Source: Streptomyces alanosinicus
GTDB lineage: Bacteria > Actinomycetota > Actinomycetes > Streptomycetales > Streptomycetaceae
Assembly (NCBI RefSeq): GCF_014650595.1
Contig: NZ_BMVG01000041.1
Coordinates: 1-59,311, forward strand
Length of the DNA: 59,311 nt
Reading direction: 5' to 3'
Part shown: one piece after another, positions 36,409-44,269 of the stretch
Position numbering within the stretch: position 1 is the first letter of the stretch
Layout of the letters: every line of letters starts with the position of its first letter
Notes under the pieces: model-generated
Seen by the model: only the letters and a program-made list of their open reading frames with translations
The model's database searches: none
What the model was told of the DNA's origin: nothing
Made by a program: the position numbers and the translations under genes

Positions 36409-37738
36409 GGTGTGCCTCCCTTCGGGGACGTCCTCCGGCGCCGCAGTGCCCGTTTCCGTGTTTCCTCCGCGGCCGGCAGCAGCGCCCCGAACGCGGCCAG
36501 GACCGCCCAGTCGGCGGCGGTCAGCGGCGCGGTGTGGAAGACGGCCTGGAGCGGCGGCCCGTCACTGATGGCGGCCATCAGCGCGATACCGACGCAGCCG
36601 GCACCGATCAGCCAGGGATTGCTCAGCAGCCCGGCCCGGAAGACGCTCTGCCGGTCGGTTCGCACCGCGAGCGCGTTGAAGAACTGGCGGACGACGATGC
36701 CGGCCTGGACGATGGTGATCGCCTCCAGGTGGACGGGACTGCTCCTGGTGAACTCCGCGTAGGGGATGCCGGAGGCGTGGATGTGCCAGAAGAAGGCGGC
36801 GCACACGCCGAGGGCCTGGATGCCGCCGAGGAAGAGGATCCGGCCCGTGACGGCCGTCGACCGTCGAGAAGAGCCGCTCCTCGCGGGGCCTCGGCGGGCT
36901 GTTCATGACGTCGGGCTCCATCGGCTCCGCACCGAGCGCCAGGGCGGGCAGCACGTCCGGGCCGAGGTCGATCGCGAGGACCTGTAGGGGCGTGATCGGC
37001 ACCAGCGGGAACCCGGCGAAGGTCGCCGCCAGGATCGGCACGAGTTCGGCGATGTCGTGGCTGGCGAGGCAGACCAGGAACTTGCGGATGTGACGGGATC
37101 GCTCTCGCCGGTGAGCGCGGCATTGTTGACGGCGGCTTCCTGGGCCTCGACCAGTCGGCGGGCACCGCGTCCCCGGCTTCCAGAACCACCACAGCGCCCG
37201 GTACCAGATCCCCGGCGGGAAGCTCCCGGCGCTCCCCGTCACGCAGCACCCGGCAGGTGTGCGACACCATCGCCTGGAGGGACTGCGCCGTGCGCTCGGC
37301 GGAGAACTCCTGGGCGAAACCGATGCCGGCGTTCAGGAGCACCACCCCGAGGACAGCCAGGACCAGCTGGAGGGTGGCGGGATCCCGTGGTCGCCCCAGG
37401 GCGTACGCGAGGAAGGTGGTCGCCGAGGCGACGAGCAGCACGACCGCGAAAAGGTCGGTGAACTGCGCGACCAGCCGCCGTCACACCTGGCCGCGGCCCG
37501 CACCGGGCAGCAGGTTCGGGCCGTCGCGGGCCTGCCGCGCGGCTGTCTCCGGCGGCGTGAGACCGCGCGGGGAGCTGCCCAGGGCGGCGAAGACGTCGGG
37601 CACCGGCAGGGAGGGGAAGGACGACGCGGGGACGCCCGGCCGCTCGGCGGGCGGCTCCGGAGCCGGGGGCGTGACGCAGTTCGGCGGACCGCCCTCGCGC
37701 AGAGCCGCCGTGCCCAGCGGTGCCGGTTCAGGACTCAC
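36405..37738 (-). pseudogene. Cation-transporting P-type ATPase lacking its catalytic core
   Basis: The N-terminal actuator region (GLTPPETAARQARDGPNLLP; LLVASATTFLAYALG; LNAGIGFAQEFSAERTAQSL; VPGAVVVLEAGDAVPAD; NNAALTGESDP) joins at about 37100 directly to the C-terminal membrane part (LASHDIAELVPILAATFAG, PLTPLQVLAIDLGPDVLPAL-like segment, IQALGVCAAFFWHIHASG). The DKTGT phosphorylation site and nucleotide domain, several hundred residues, are deleted. A TGA at 37481-37483 interrupts QV-RRLVAQFTDLF, and further frameshifts occur. It resembles Ca2+/Mg2+ P2-type ATPases. GTG 37738 overlaps the stop of the CBS gene. Confidence 0.78.
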
Positions 37739-38198
37739 ACGGACCCCCCGTCCTGACCCCCCGTCTTCGATGACGGCCCCGGTGGTTCCTGCAGGACGCT
37801 GCAGGCGACCGGACCCAGCAGGTCCGCCAGCCGCCGGAAGACGTCGAGGAACAGGTCGTCGATCGTGAGCACGCCCACCACCCGCTCCGCGTCGAGGACC
37901 GGCAGCCGGCGGACGCCGGTGCGGCGGAACGTCCGGTAGGCCACCCGGAGGTCGTCGTCGGCCTGGACCGTGACCGCTCTCGCCGACATGACCGCGTCCA
38001 CCCGTGCCGTCGGGTCCAGGCCGCCGCCGATGCCGCGCAGGGGAGGTCGCGGTCGGTGACGATGCCGTGCAGCGCTCCGTCCTCGACCACGACGACGGAC
38101 CCGACGGCACTCTCGGCCATCCGCCGGGTCACCTCGGACAACGAGACGTCCGGGGCGACACACACCGGCGGAGAGGACATCACCTCGGAGACCTTCAT
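37735..38198 (-). pseudogene. CBS-pair protein with one frameshift
   Basis: The first CBS is MKVSEVMSSPPVCVAPDVSL and VGSVVVVEDGALHGIVTDRDL. The frame shifts at CTCCCCTGC (about 38041), after which LRGIGGGLDPTARVDAVMSA, AVTVQADDDLRVAYRTF and RRLPVLDAERVVGVLTIDDL give the second CBS. The whole would be about 154 aa with no BON domain. The last codons overlap the start of the cation ATPase. One base in the C4 run decides whether it is intact, so a sequence error is possible. Confidence 0.72.
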
Positions 38199-38244
38199 GC
38201 GGCTCCTCCCTTGTTTTCGGATTACGGCCGCGCTCGGGCCCGCG

Positions 38245-39243
38245 TCAGAGGACGTCGAGCAGGTCGGCGACCGATCGCCGGGGGCTCGCGGGGCCGTCGG
38301 GGCCGTAGCCGAGCCGGATCACCATCTGGACATGGGCCATGGCCGAGACGGGATCACGGACGGCCCACCGGAACTCCGGCCACTCCAGGGGCTGGGACGT
38401 GACCGAGGCGACCAGCCCGTCCGCGGTGGCCCGGAGCAGGACCCGCTCCAGTGCCTGACCCGCGCGCAGCCAGTCCGCGGGCTGGTCGTGGGCCGTACCC
38501 AGCAGGGCGATGTTCGGGTGCTTCTCGAAGGGGGCCCAGCCGCGCCCCGGCACCGCGCGGCCCGCGGCGAAGTCGCGCACCGGGACCGAGGTACCGCGTT
38601 GCCGGGGGCCGAAGGCCTCGGCGGGGATGCCGTCGGCCGCCCCGGCCGCCCCGGCGGCGCCGGACGGTCCGGTACACGTCCACCGCGCGGTTTCCGCGCG
38701 CATGCCCGGGTCGAGCGCTTCCCTGCCCTCCGCGTCCTGCACCAGGTCCAGGACCGACCGCACATGCCAGGCGCCGGGAAACAGCAGCTGTGCGCCCTCG
38801 ACGCGGGCCGCCTCGCACAGCCGCTCGCTCACAGGGGCGGGGACCTCCTCGTCGTGGTAGGGCACGCGGCTGCAGTGACGGCGGTGGATCGCGGGCCGCA
38901 ACCGGGTGAGTGCCGCGTCGGGTGCTCCGGTGCCGCACAGATGCACCTCGGCGAGAAACTCCGGGGAGGCCGGGTCGGGCAGCAGCCGGACGATGGGTGC
39001 CAGCCCCGCCGCCGCTGCGGCCACACGCAGGTTGAGCAGAGTGGCGCCGCAGCCGATGTGCGGGCCCCGGTTGTCCGGGTCGGTCCGCGGCAGGGCGCGC
39101 TCCAGGTCGGCGTACAGGCGCAGGACGCCGAGGTCCCGCAGGTAACGGAAGGACCAGGGCTGCGCGTTGTGCAGCGAGGGTGCCGCGCCGGCCTCCGCCA
39201 CGAGCGCGGTGACGGTGTCCACAGCAAGCGGTTCTGCCGACAC
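38245..39243 (-). CDS. Acg-family nitroreductase-like protein (second copy)
   Basis: The product is 332 aa. It has APSLHNAQPWSFRYL, RGPHIGCGATLLNLRVAAAA, VRLLPDPASPEFLAEV, HRRHCSRVPYHDEEVP, LLGTAHDQPADWLRAGQALE and the C-terminal GYGPDGPASPRRSVADLLDVL. It follows the architecture of the protein at 15923 throughout, so the two are paralogues of the Rv2032/Acg type. GTG 39243 has a GGAGGG site. The gene lies 31 bp after the USP at 39275 and is followed by the CBS, cation ATPase and TrkA genes, all leftward, so it is probably in one operon with them. Confidence 0.87.
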   Translation of the reverse strand: MSAEPLAVDTVTALVAEAGAAPSLHNAQPWSFRYLRDLGVLRLYADLERALPRTDPDNRGPHIGCGATLLNLRVAAAAAGLAPIVRLLPDPASPEFLAEVHLCGTGAPDAALTRLRPAIHRRHCSRVPYHDEEVPAPVSERLCEAARVEGAQLLFPGAWHVRSVLDLVQDAEGREALDPGMRAETARWTCTGPSGAAGAAGAADGIPAEAFGPRQRGTSVPVRDFAAGRAVPGRGWAPFEKHPNIALLGTAHDQPADWLRAGQALERVLLRATADGLVASVTSQPLEWPEFRWAVRDPVSAMAHVQMVIRLGYGPDGPASPRRSVADLLDVL

Positions 39244-39274
39244 GGTGGCCCTCCTTGGTGCCGGTCCCCGCGGC

Positions 39275-40153
39275 TCACCCGCGGGACGGGACGGCGATGA
39301 CAGGGCAGCGGGCGTGGTGCAGCACACCCTGGCTGACCGAGCCCAGCAGCATGCCGGTGAAACCTCCGCGCCCCCGGGTCCCGACGACCAGGCCCAGCGC
39401 ATGGGCCGAGGCCCCGGCGAGGACCTGGACGGGATGCCCGACGACCAGTTCATGACGCAGGTCGACCTCGGGGAAGCGGTCGCGCCGGCCCGCCACGATC
39501 TCCGAGAGCAGCCGCCGGCCCTCCTGCTGCGGCCCGTGCTCGTCGAAGATCCTCAGCGGGCCGGGCTCCCAGACGAAGAGGGCTCGCAGCTGGGCGCCGT
39601 GCAGGGCCGCCTCCTCGAACGCCACGTCGACCGCGGCGGCGGAGTGTTCGCTGCCGTCGACGCCGACCACGAAGTGCGCGGGGTCCTGAGTGATGTGTTC
39701 CGGCTCGGGGACGATCACCAGGGGGCAGTGCGTGTGGGCCATGACCGGCAGGGCGACGGACGCGGAGCCGAACACCTCCCGCGTCCGGCTCAGATGCCGC
39801 GATCCCACCACGACGGCGGTGGCGTCGCGGCTCTGCTCGCGCAGCACCCACACAGGGTCGCCCTCCGCGAGCAGGGTGTCCACCTCGAGGTGCGGGTGCC
39901 GGGACGTGACGAAGGCCGCGGCTTCCTCCAGCACCTGTTTCCCGGCCTTGTGCAGGGCCTCGTTCCACTCCTCCCAGGATGGCGGTACCTCGCGCCTCCG
40001 ATAGCCCCTGGTCGGAACACCCTCGGCGTGGACCGCACGCAATGGAAGCCGGCGGCGGGCGGCATCGTCGGCGGCCCAGGCCAGCGCCGTACGCCGGGCC
40101 GGATCGGGATCGACGCCCACCACGATCGGCCGGCGCTCACCGGGCCCGGACAT
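39275..40153 (-). CDS. Two-domain universal stress protein
   Basis: The product is 292 aa. Domain 1 begins PIVVGVDPDPARRTALAWAA and has an ATP-loop variant VVVGSRHLSRTREVFGSASV. Domain 2 has FVVGVDGSEHSAAAVDVAF and the standard motif GTRGRGGFTGMLLGSVSQG. It belongs to a different USP sub-branch from those at 18848 and 33488 (longer linker EEWNEALHKAGKQVLEEAA). ATG 40153 has GGAGG 6 nt upstream; GTG 40165 is less likely. A 38-codon frame with a strong ribosome site overlaps its start. It heads the leftward USP-nitroreductase-CBS-ATPase-TrkA run. Confidence 0.92.
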   Translation of the reverse strand: MSGPGERRPIVVGVDPDPARRTALAWAADDAARRRLPLRAVHAEGVPTRGYRRREVPPSWEEWNEALHKAGKQVLEEAAAFVTSRHPHLEVDTLLAEGDPVWVLREQSRDATAVVVGSRHLSRTREVFGSASVALPVMAHTHCPLVIVPEPEHITQDPAHFVVGVDGSEHSAAAVDVAFEEAALHGAQLRALFVWEPGPLRIFDEHGPQQEGRRLLSEIVAGRRDRFPEVDLRHELVVGHPVQVLAGASAHALGLVVGTRGRGGFTGMLLGSVSQGVLHHARCPVIAVPSRG

Positions 40154-40253
40154 GGCCGCCTCCAACCGTCAACTCGCCGGGAGCACAGACCGGTTCGGGG
40201 CCGGCAGCGAGTGCGGCCCGGTCATTCTCCTGCAACGGTGCGGTAGCGGGCAT
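40137..40253 (-). CDS. 38-codon leader-like ORF overlapping the USP start
   Basis: ATG 40253 is preceded by AGAGGAGG at good spacing. The frame encodes MPATAPLQENDRAALAAGPE and 18 more residues and stops at 40137, 17 nt inside the USP gene. Overlap of this kind couples translation. I know no homologue. It may be a regulatory leader peptide or a chance frame. Confidence 0.35.
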   Translation of the reverse strand: MPATAPLQENDRAALAAGPEPVCAPGELTVGGGHVRAR

Positions 40254-40335
40254 CGCCTTCGCCTCCTCTCTGCGGTGGCGCGGACGAGCGCCGCCGCTGA
40301 TTCCATGGAAGGCTCCGCTGCGACCGGCCCGACAG

Positions 40336-40369
40336 GGGCCATTGGTCCCCACGGCGGCCCCGTCGGCCC
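40336..40369. promoter_or_regulatory. DevR/DosR-like tandem box upstream of the USP-nitroreductase operon
   Basis: GGGCCATTGGTCCC (40336-40349) is perfect; GGCCCCGTCGGCCC (40356-40369) has one mismatch and lies exactly 20 bp on. Both are in the leader upstream of the 38-codon frame. Confidence 0.6.
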
Positions 40370-40493
40370 CGGCGCGGCACCGGGACCGTCACGACGGGCG
40401 GCCCGAGACCGCGGAAAACATAACGGGGGGGGGAGAGAGAACGGCGGCAGGCTGACGCAGCCGGGCTTCGATGCCGGAGCGGCACCCTCGCGG

Positions 40494-41608
40494 TCATCTG
40501 CTCCAGCGCCGGGGACCGGACCTCGGGACCGGCTCGGGGTCCTCGATCAGGCGTGTCGAATCGGGCAGTGCGGCGATGTCCTCGCGGAATCGCTCGCGGG
40601 CGTCCTGCCAGTGGTCCGGCGGCCCGGTCCGGCGCCCGTCCCGCATGACGGTGCGCAGCAGCGGCTGCGCGGAGTCCGGCGGGTCCTTCTGCGCCGGAGC
40701 GATGGCGTCGGGAAGTCCGGCGCGGCGGAAGACCTGCTTGCGGCCGGGGGCCGTGATTTTCGCCGAGGACAGTTTCCTGACAGGACGGCCGGCGTACTCG
40801 ACGAGCTTGTACGCGGCGTCCAGATACGGGGCGTCCGCGGCCGGCCCTGCGCTGTCCAGCAGGGCGCGCGCCCGCCGTGCGAGCGCTTCGAGGTCGCCGC
40901 TGTCCAGACGGATCGCGCAGCCGGGGCCGAGTCCGAGATCGGTCAGCACCCGGGCGGCGATGCGCACGCCGTCCTCGGTGTCGTAGGTGTCGACGAGGAA
41001 GGTCACCGGGCCGGGATGGCTCAGCGCGAAGGCGCGGAAGACCGCCCCCTCGCTCGGAAAGGCCTCGATGTGGGAGTGGGCCATGGTGCCCGAGGCCGGG
41101 ATGCCCAGGGAGACGGCGGCGACATTGCTCGTGCCCGCGAATCCCATGAGCGCGCCCAGCCGGGCGGCCTGCGGCCCCGCCCGCGGACCGTGCGTGCGGC
41201 GCAGCGAGAAGTCCACCATCGGCCGCCCGGCCGCGGCCAGCACGCAGCGTGCCGCCTTGGACGCCACCACCGTCTGATGGCAGAGCTGGTTCAGCAGGTG
41301 CGTCTCGACGAGCTGGGCCTGCGACAGTGGCGCGGTCACCTCCAGCAGAGGCTCCCCGGCGAACACCACACGGCCTTCCGGAACCGCCCGCACCTCACCC
41401 TCGAAGGAGAGGCCGAGAAGCGGCATCAGGTCCTGCACCGGGCGAGGAAGTCCGGGGCAAGCTCCAAGCTCGCGGTGACCAGGAAGCCCCGGCCGGGCGG
41501 GAGGTCGCGCACGAAGAGGCTGAGGGTGGCCGGCGCGTGCATGTCCTCGCGGACGCAGGACAGCGCCATCGTCACTTCGTAGAGAGCGGTGGTGGTGACG
41601 TCGGACAT
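40494..41608 (-). pseudogene. pncB: Nicotinate phosphoribosyltransferase with deletions and a frameshift
   Basis: The N terminus is MSDVTTTALYEVTMALSCVR with LSLFVRDLPPGRGFLVTASLE. At about 41440 the frame changes and about 25 residues are missing before GLSFEGEVRAVPEGRVVFAG. Then come ETHLLNQLCHQTVVASKAAR, DFSLRRTHGP, GFAGTSNVAAVSLGIPASGT, AHSHIEAFPSE and AIRLDSGDLEALARRA. About 35 residues holding the phosphate-binding loop are deleted between LLDSAG and ADAPYLDAAYKLVEYAG. Intact PncB makes nicotinate mononucleotide for NAD salvage. It is divergent from hsp20 with shared boxes between. Confidence 0.82.
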
Positions 41609-41676
41609 GGAGATCGCCGCCGAGTGTGGTGCTTTCCTCGTCACCGGTCTGATCGCCAACGCATAGGGCAAAAGAA

Positions 41677-41712
41677 GGGACTTCGAGGACCTGGCGATGG
41701 GCCGTTCGGCCT
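41677..41712. promoter_or_regulatory. DevR/DosR-like boxes between pncB remnant and hsp20
   Basis: GGGCCGTTCGGCCT (41699-41712) has one mismatch. GGGACTTCGAGGAC at 41677-41690 is a partial copy 22 bp before it that keeps the GGGACTT half of the mycobacterial motif. They lie 70-105 bp before the hsp20 start, like the tandem boxes at M. tuberculosis hspX. Confidence 0.5.
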
Positions 41713-41781
41713 CAGCAACGGAGGAGCCGGCGCGCTGCACTGGAGGTGTCGTCAGACGACGACAACCGAGGAGGTATGGCG

Positions 41782-42186
41782 ATGGCCACACTGATACGCA
41801 GGCAGAGGTTCCCGTTCCCGGAGATCCCGGACTGGTTCGAGACGTTTCCCAGCAGGCTGACCATGCCTGCGGTCCGTATCGAGGACTACATGCAGGACGA
41901 CCGCTACGTCATGCGCGCCGAGCTTCCGGGCATGTCCGCCGAGGACATCGACGTCGTGATCGGCGACGGGGTGCTGACGGTGCAGGCCGAACGCACCGAG
42001 CGGGAGGTGGCCAAGAGCCACAGCGAGATCCGGTACGGCGAGATGAGCCGCAGCGTGACGCTGCCGCCCGGCGCCGACGAGGACGACGTCAAGGCCGACT
42101 ACGCCGATGGCATGCTGACCGTCAGCGTGGGTCTGGGCGCCCAGAAGGCGGAGGCCAAGCACGTGGAGATCCACCACGGCAGCTGA
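41782..42186 (+). CDS. Hsp20/alpha-crystallin small heat-shock protein
   Basis: The product is 134 aa. The alpha-crystallin domain spans about 28-125: VRIEDYMQDDRYVMRAELPG, AEDIDVVIGDGVLTVQAER, GEMSRSVTLPPGADEDDV and the terminal A-x-x-x-GMLTVSVG motif, then KHVEIHH. ATG 41782 is preferred since GAGGAGG is 7 nt upstream; ATG 41776 is too close. It is an ATP-independent holdase that keeps proteins soluble in stress. HspX, the DosR-regulon counterpart in M. tuberculosis, has the same role in hypoxia. Confidence 0.93.
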   Translation: MATLIRRQRFPFPEIPDWFETFPSRLTMPAVRIEDYMQDDRYVMRAELPGMSAEDIDVVIGDGVLTVQAERTEREVAKSHSEIRYGEMSRSVTLPPGADEDDVKADYADGMLTVSVGLGAQKAEAKHVEIHHGS

Positions 42187-42251
42187 CGAGGACGCCTCTG
42201 ATCGGCGGGCCCCGAGCGGGCCCGCCGTCGTCCGCCGGTCTCCCGCCGCGG

Positions 42252-42872
42252 TCACCGGGCGCCGCGCGCAGCGGCCCAACGGCGCCGGACCGCCTCCTCG
42301 TGCTCGCCCTCCTCCAGCGCGAGTTCCACCGCCTGAAGCTCCCCCTGCAGCCGGGGGATCCAGCGCCGGCGCAGGGCACGGACCCGGTGCCGGGTGCGTA
42401 CGGCCTCGGCGGCGAGCAACTCCGCCGCGGTCTCGTGAGCGGCGTACGTCGCGGCGGCGCGGACCGCCGCGCGGTACGCCGTCTCGGCATGCGCCAGCGC
42501 GGTGTTCGGCGGCGTCCGTTCATCGGGTGAGCGGACGGGGTCCGTCCAGGACACGGTCGCAGGATGCCGTACGCCCATCAGCATGGCCCACTCGATGTCG
42601 ATACGGGCCCGGTCCGCCTGCGCCGCCTCAGCCAGCGCCTCCTCACCGCCCAGCAGGACACCGCGCACCAGCCAGCTGTCCGCCTCGGCGAGCCGCTCCC
42701 GCCATACCCGGCCGGCTTCCTCCGCCGTACGGCGTGCCACGCGCTCCCGGTCCGTCAGCAGCCGGAGCTTGCGTTCCAGCAGATCCGCTCCGCGGAGCGC
42801 GGTGGCGAGGTTGCGGCGCAGTCTCAGCCGTCCGGCTCGGCCTGCCGGTACTCGGCTTCCGCGGCCGGTCAC
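42252..42872 (-). CDS. atpD: V/A-type ATPase subunit D (central rotor stalk)
   Basis: The product is 206 aa, mostly two long helices: an Arg/Leu-rich N terminus (RAGRLRLRRNLATALRGADL, LLERKLRLLTDRERV) and a C-terminal coil (RVRALRRRWIPRLQGELQAVE, ALEEGEHEEAVRRRW). This is the pattern of V/A-ATPase subunit D, the shaft inside A3B3. ATG 42872 overlaps the atpB stop by 4 nt. It is the last gene of the nine-gene operon; hsp20 lies convergent 66 bp away. The letter follows archaeal usage and is not F-type delta. Confidence 0.88.
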   Translation of the reverse strand: MTGRGSRVPAGRAGRLRLRRNLATALRGADLLERKLRLLTDRERVARRTAEEAGRVWRERLAEADSWLVRGVLLGGEEALAEAAQADRARIDIEWAMLMGVRHPATVSWTDPVRSPDERTPPNTALAHAETAYRAAVRAAATYAAHETAAELLAAEAVRTRHRVRALRRRWIPRLQGELQAVELALEEGEHEEAVRRRWAAARGAR

Positions 42873-44269
42873 GGTGCTTCACCCGGCTTCTGCGCGCCGG
42901 CCTGGCGGGCGTCGAGCAGGTCGGCCGGGAGCATGCCCAGCTGACTGCGCGGCAGCGTCAGCAGCACGTCCCAGGCCCGGTCCAAGGAGTCGTCCAGCGG
43001 GCGGTTCTCGTCCGTGGCCTGGGTGAGGAACCGCTGCCGGAAGGCGTCCTCCAGGTCGAGATGGCGCAGGTCGGTCGGGCTGAGGGCCGACCGGCCGATC
43101 AGGTCCGCCAGCTCCCGTACCTGACGGGACCGGGCGAGTGCGGCGATCAGCTGCGCGGCGACGTCCGGATGATCGGCCCGGGTCCGGCCCGCCCCGGCCC
43201 CCTTGCGCATCAGGCGCGACAGTGAGGCCAGCGGGTCGATGGGCGGATACGTGCCGACTGCGTACACCTCGGCGGACAGCACGATCTGACCCTCTGTGAT
43301 GTAGCCGGTGAGATCGGGGACGGGGTGGGTGATGTCGCCCGCCGGCATGGTGAGGACCGGAAGGACGGTCACCGAACCCGGCCGGCCCCTGATTCTGCCG
43401 CACCGCTCGTAGAGGGACGCGAGGTCGCTGTACAGGTAGCCGGGGTAGGCACGACGGGCGGGGATTTCGCCGCGCGCTGCGGACACCTCGCGCAGTGCCT
43501 CGGAGTAGGCCGTCATGTCCGTCATCACCACGAGGACGTGCCGGCCCTCCGTGAACGCCAGGTCCTCGGCGACCGTCAGGGCGATACGCGGGGTGAGCAG
43601 CCGCTCGATGACCGGGTCGTCGGCCGTGTTGAGCAGCAGGACCAGTTCCCGTGCCGCCGAGCGCTCCGCGAGTCCCGCACGGACGAACGATGCGTCGGCG
43701 TGGGTGAGTCCCATGCCGGCGAAGACGACGGCGAACGCCTCGCCTCCGCAGGTCGCCTGGGCCGCGATCTGTACCGCCAGTTCCAGGTGCGGCAACCCGG
43801 CCGCGGAGAACACCGGCAGCTTCTGGCCGCGCACCAGGGTGGTCAGCACGTCCACGGCGGACACGCCGGTCAGCACCGGCTCGTTCGGCGGTTCCCGGCG
43901 CACCGGGTTGATCGGCGCGCCGGCCACCGCCGTATCCGTCGCGCCCAGTACCGGCGGCCCGCCGTCGGCCGGTTCGCCCCGCCCGTTGCACACCCGGCCC
44001 AGCCAGCCGGCGCCCACCGGGATCCGCAGCGGCGTGCCCGAGAAGGCGATGCGGGTGCCGGTGCGGTCCATGCCGGCGGTGTCCTCCAGGACCTGCACCA
44101 CGGCGAGGTCCCGGTCCACCTCCAGGACCAGCCCGTGGCGTCGTTCACCCGAGTCGAGGGCGATCGTGGCGAACTCGTCCCAGCCGACCCCGCACACGCC
44201 TTCCACGACGACGAGCGGGCCGCGCAGTTCCCGCACCCCCGTGTACTCGACGTCCGCGAACCCGCTCAT
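42869..44269 (-). CDS. atpB: V/A-type ATPase subunit B (non-catalytic)
   Basis: The product is 466 aa. Motifs: GVGWDEFATIALDSGERRHG, TRIAFSGTPLRIPVGAGWLG, RREPPNEPVLTGVSAVDVLT, KLPVFSAAGLPHLELAVQIA (degenerate P-loop, as usual in B), VFAGMGLTHADASF, MTDMTAYSEALREVSAARGE and GYLYSDLASLYERCGRI (V-type B signature). Length agrees with the family. It forms the A3B3 head with AtpA. Both junctions are 4-nt overlaps, implying fixed stoichiometry through coupled translation. Confidence 0.94.
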   Translation of the reverse strand: MSGFADVEYTGVRELRGPLVVVEGVCGVGWDEFATIALDSGERRHGLVLEVDRDLAVVQVLEDTAGMDRTGTRIAFSGTPLRIPVGAGWLGRVCNGRGEPADGGPPVLGATDTAVAGAPINPVRREPPNEPVLTGVSAVDVLTTLVRGQKLPVFSAAGLPHLELAVQIAAQATCGGEAFAVVFAGMGLTHADASFVRAGLAERSAARELVLLLNTADDPVIERLLTPRIALTVAEDLAFTEGRHVLVVMTDMTAYSEALREVSAARGEIPARRAYPGYLYSDLASLYERCGRIRGRPGSVTVLPVLTMPAGDITHPVPDLTGYITEGQIVLSAEVYAVGTYPPIDPLASLSRLMRKGAGAGRTRADHPDVAAQLIAALARSRQVRELADLIGRSALSPTDLRHLDLEDAFRQRFLTQATDENRPLDDSLDRAWDVLLTLPRSQLGMLPADLLDARQAGAQKPGEAP

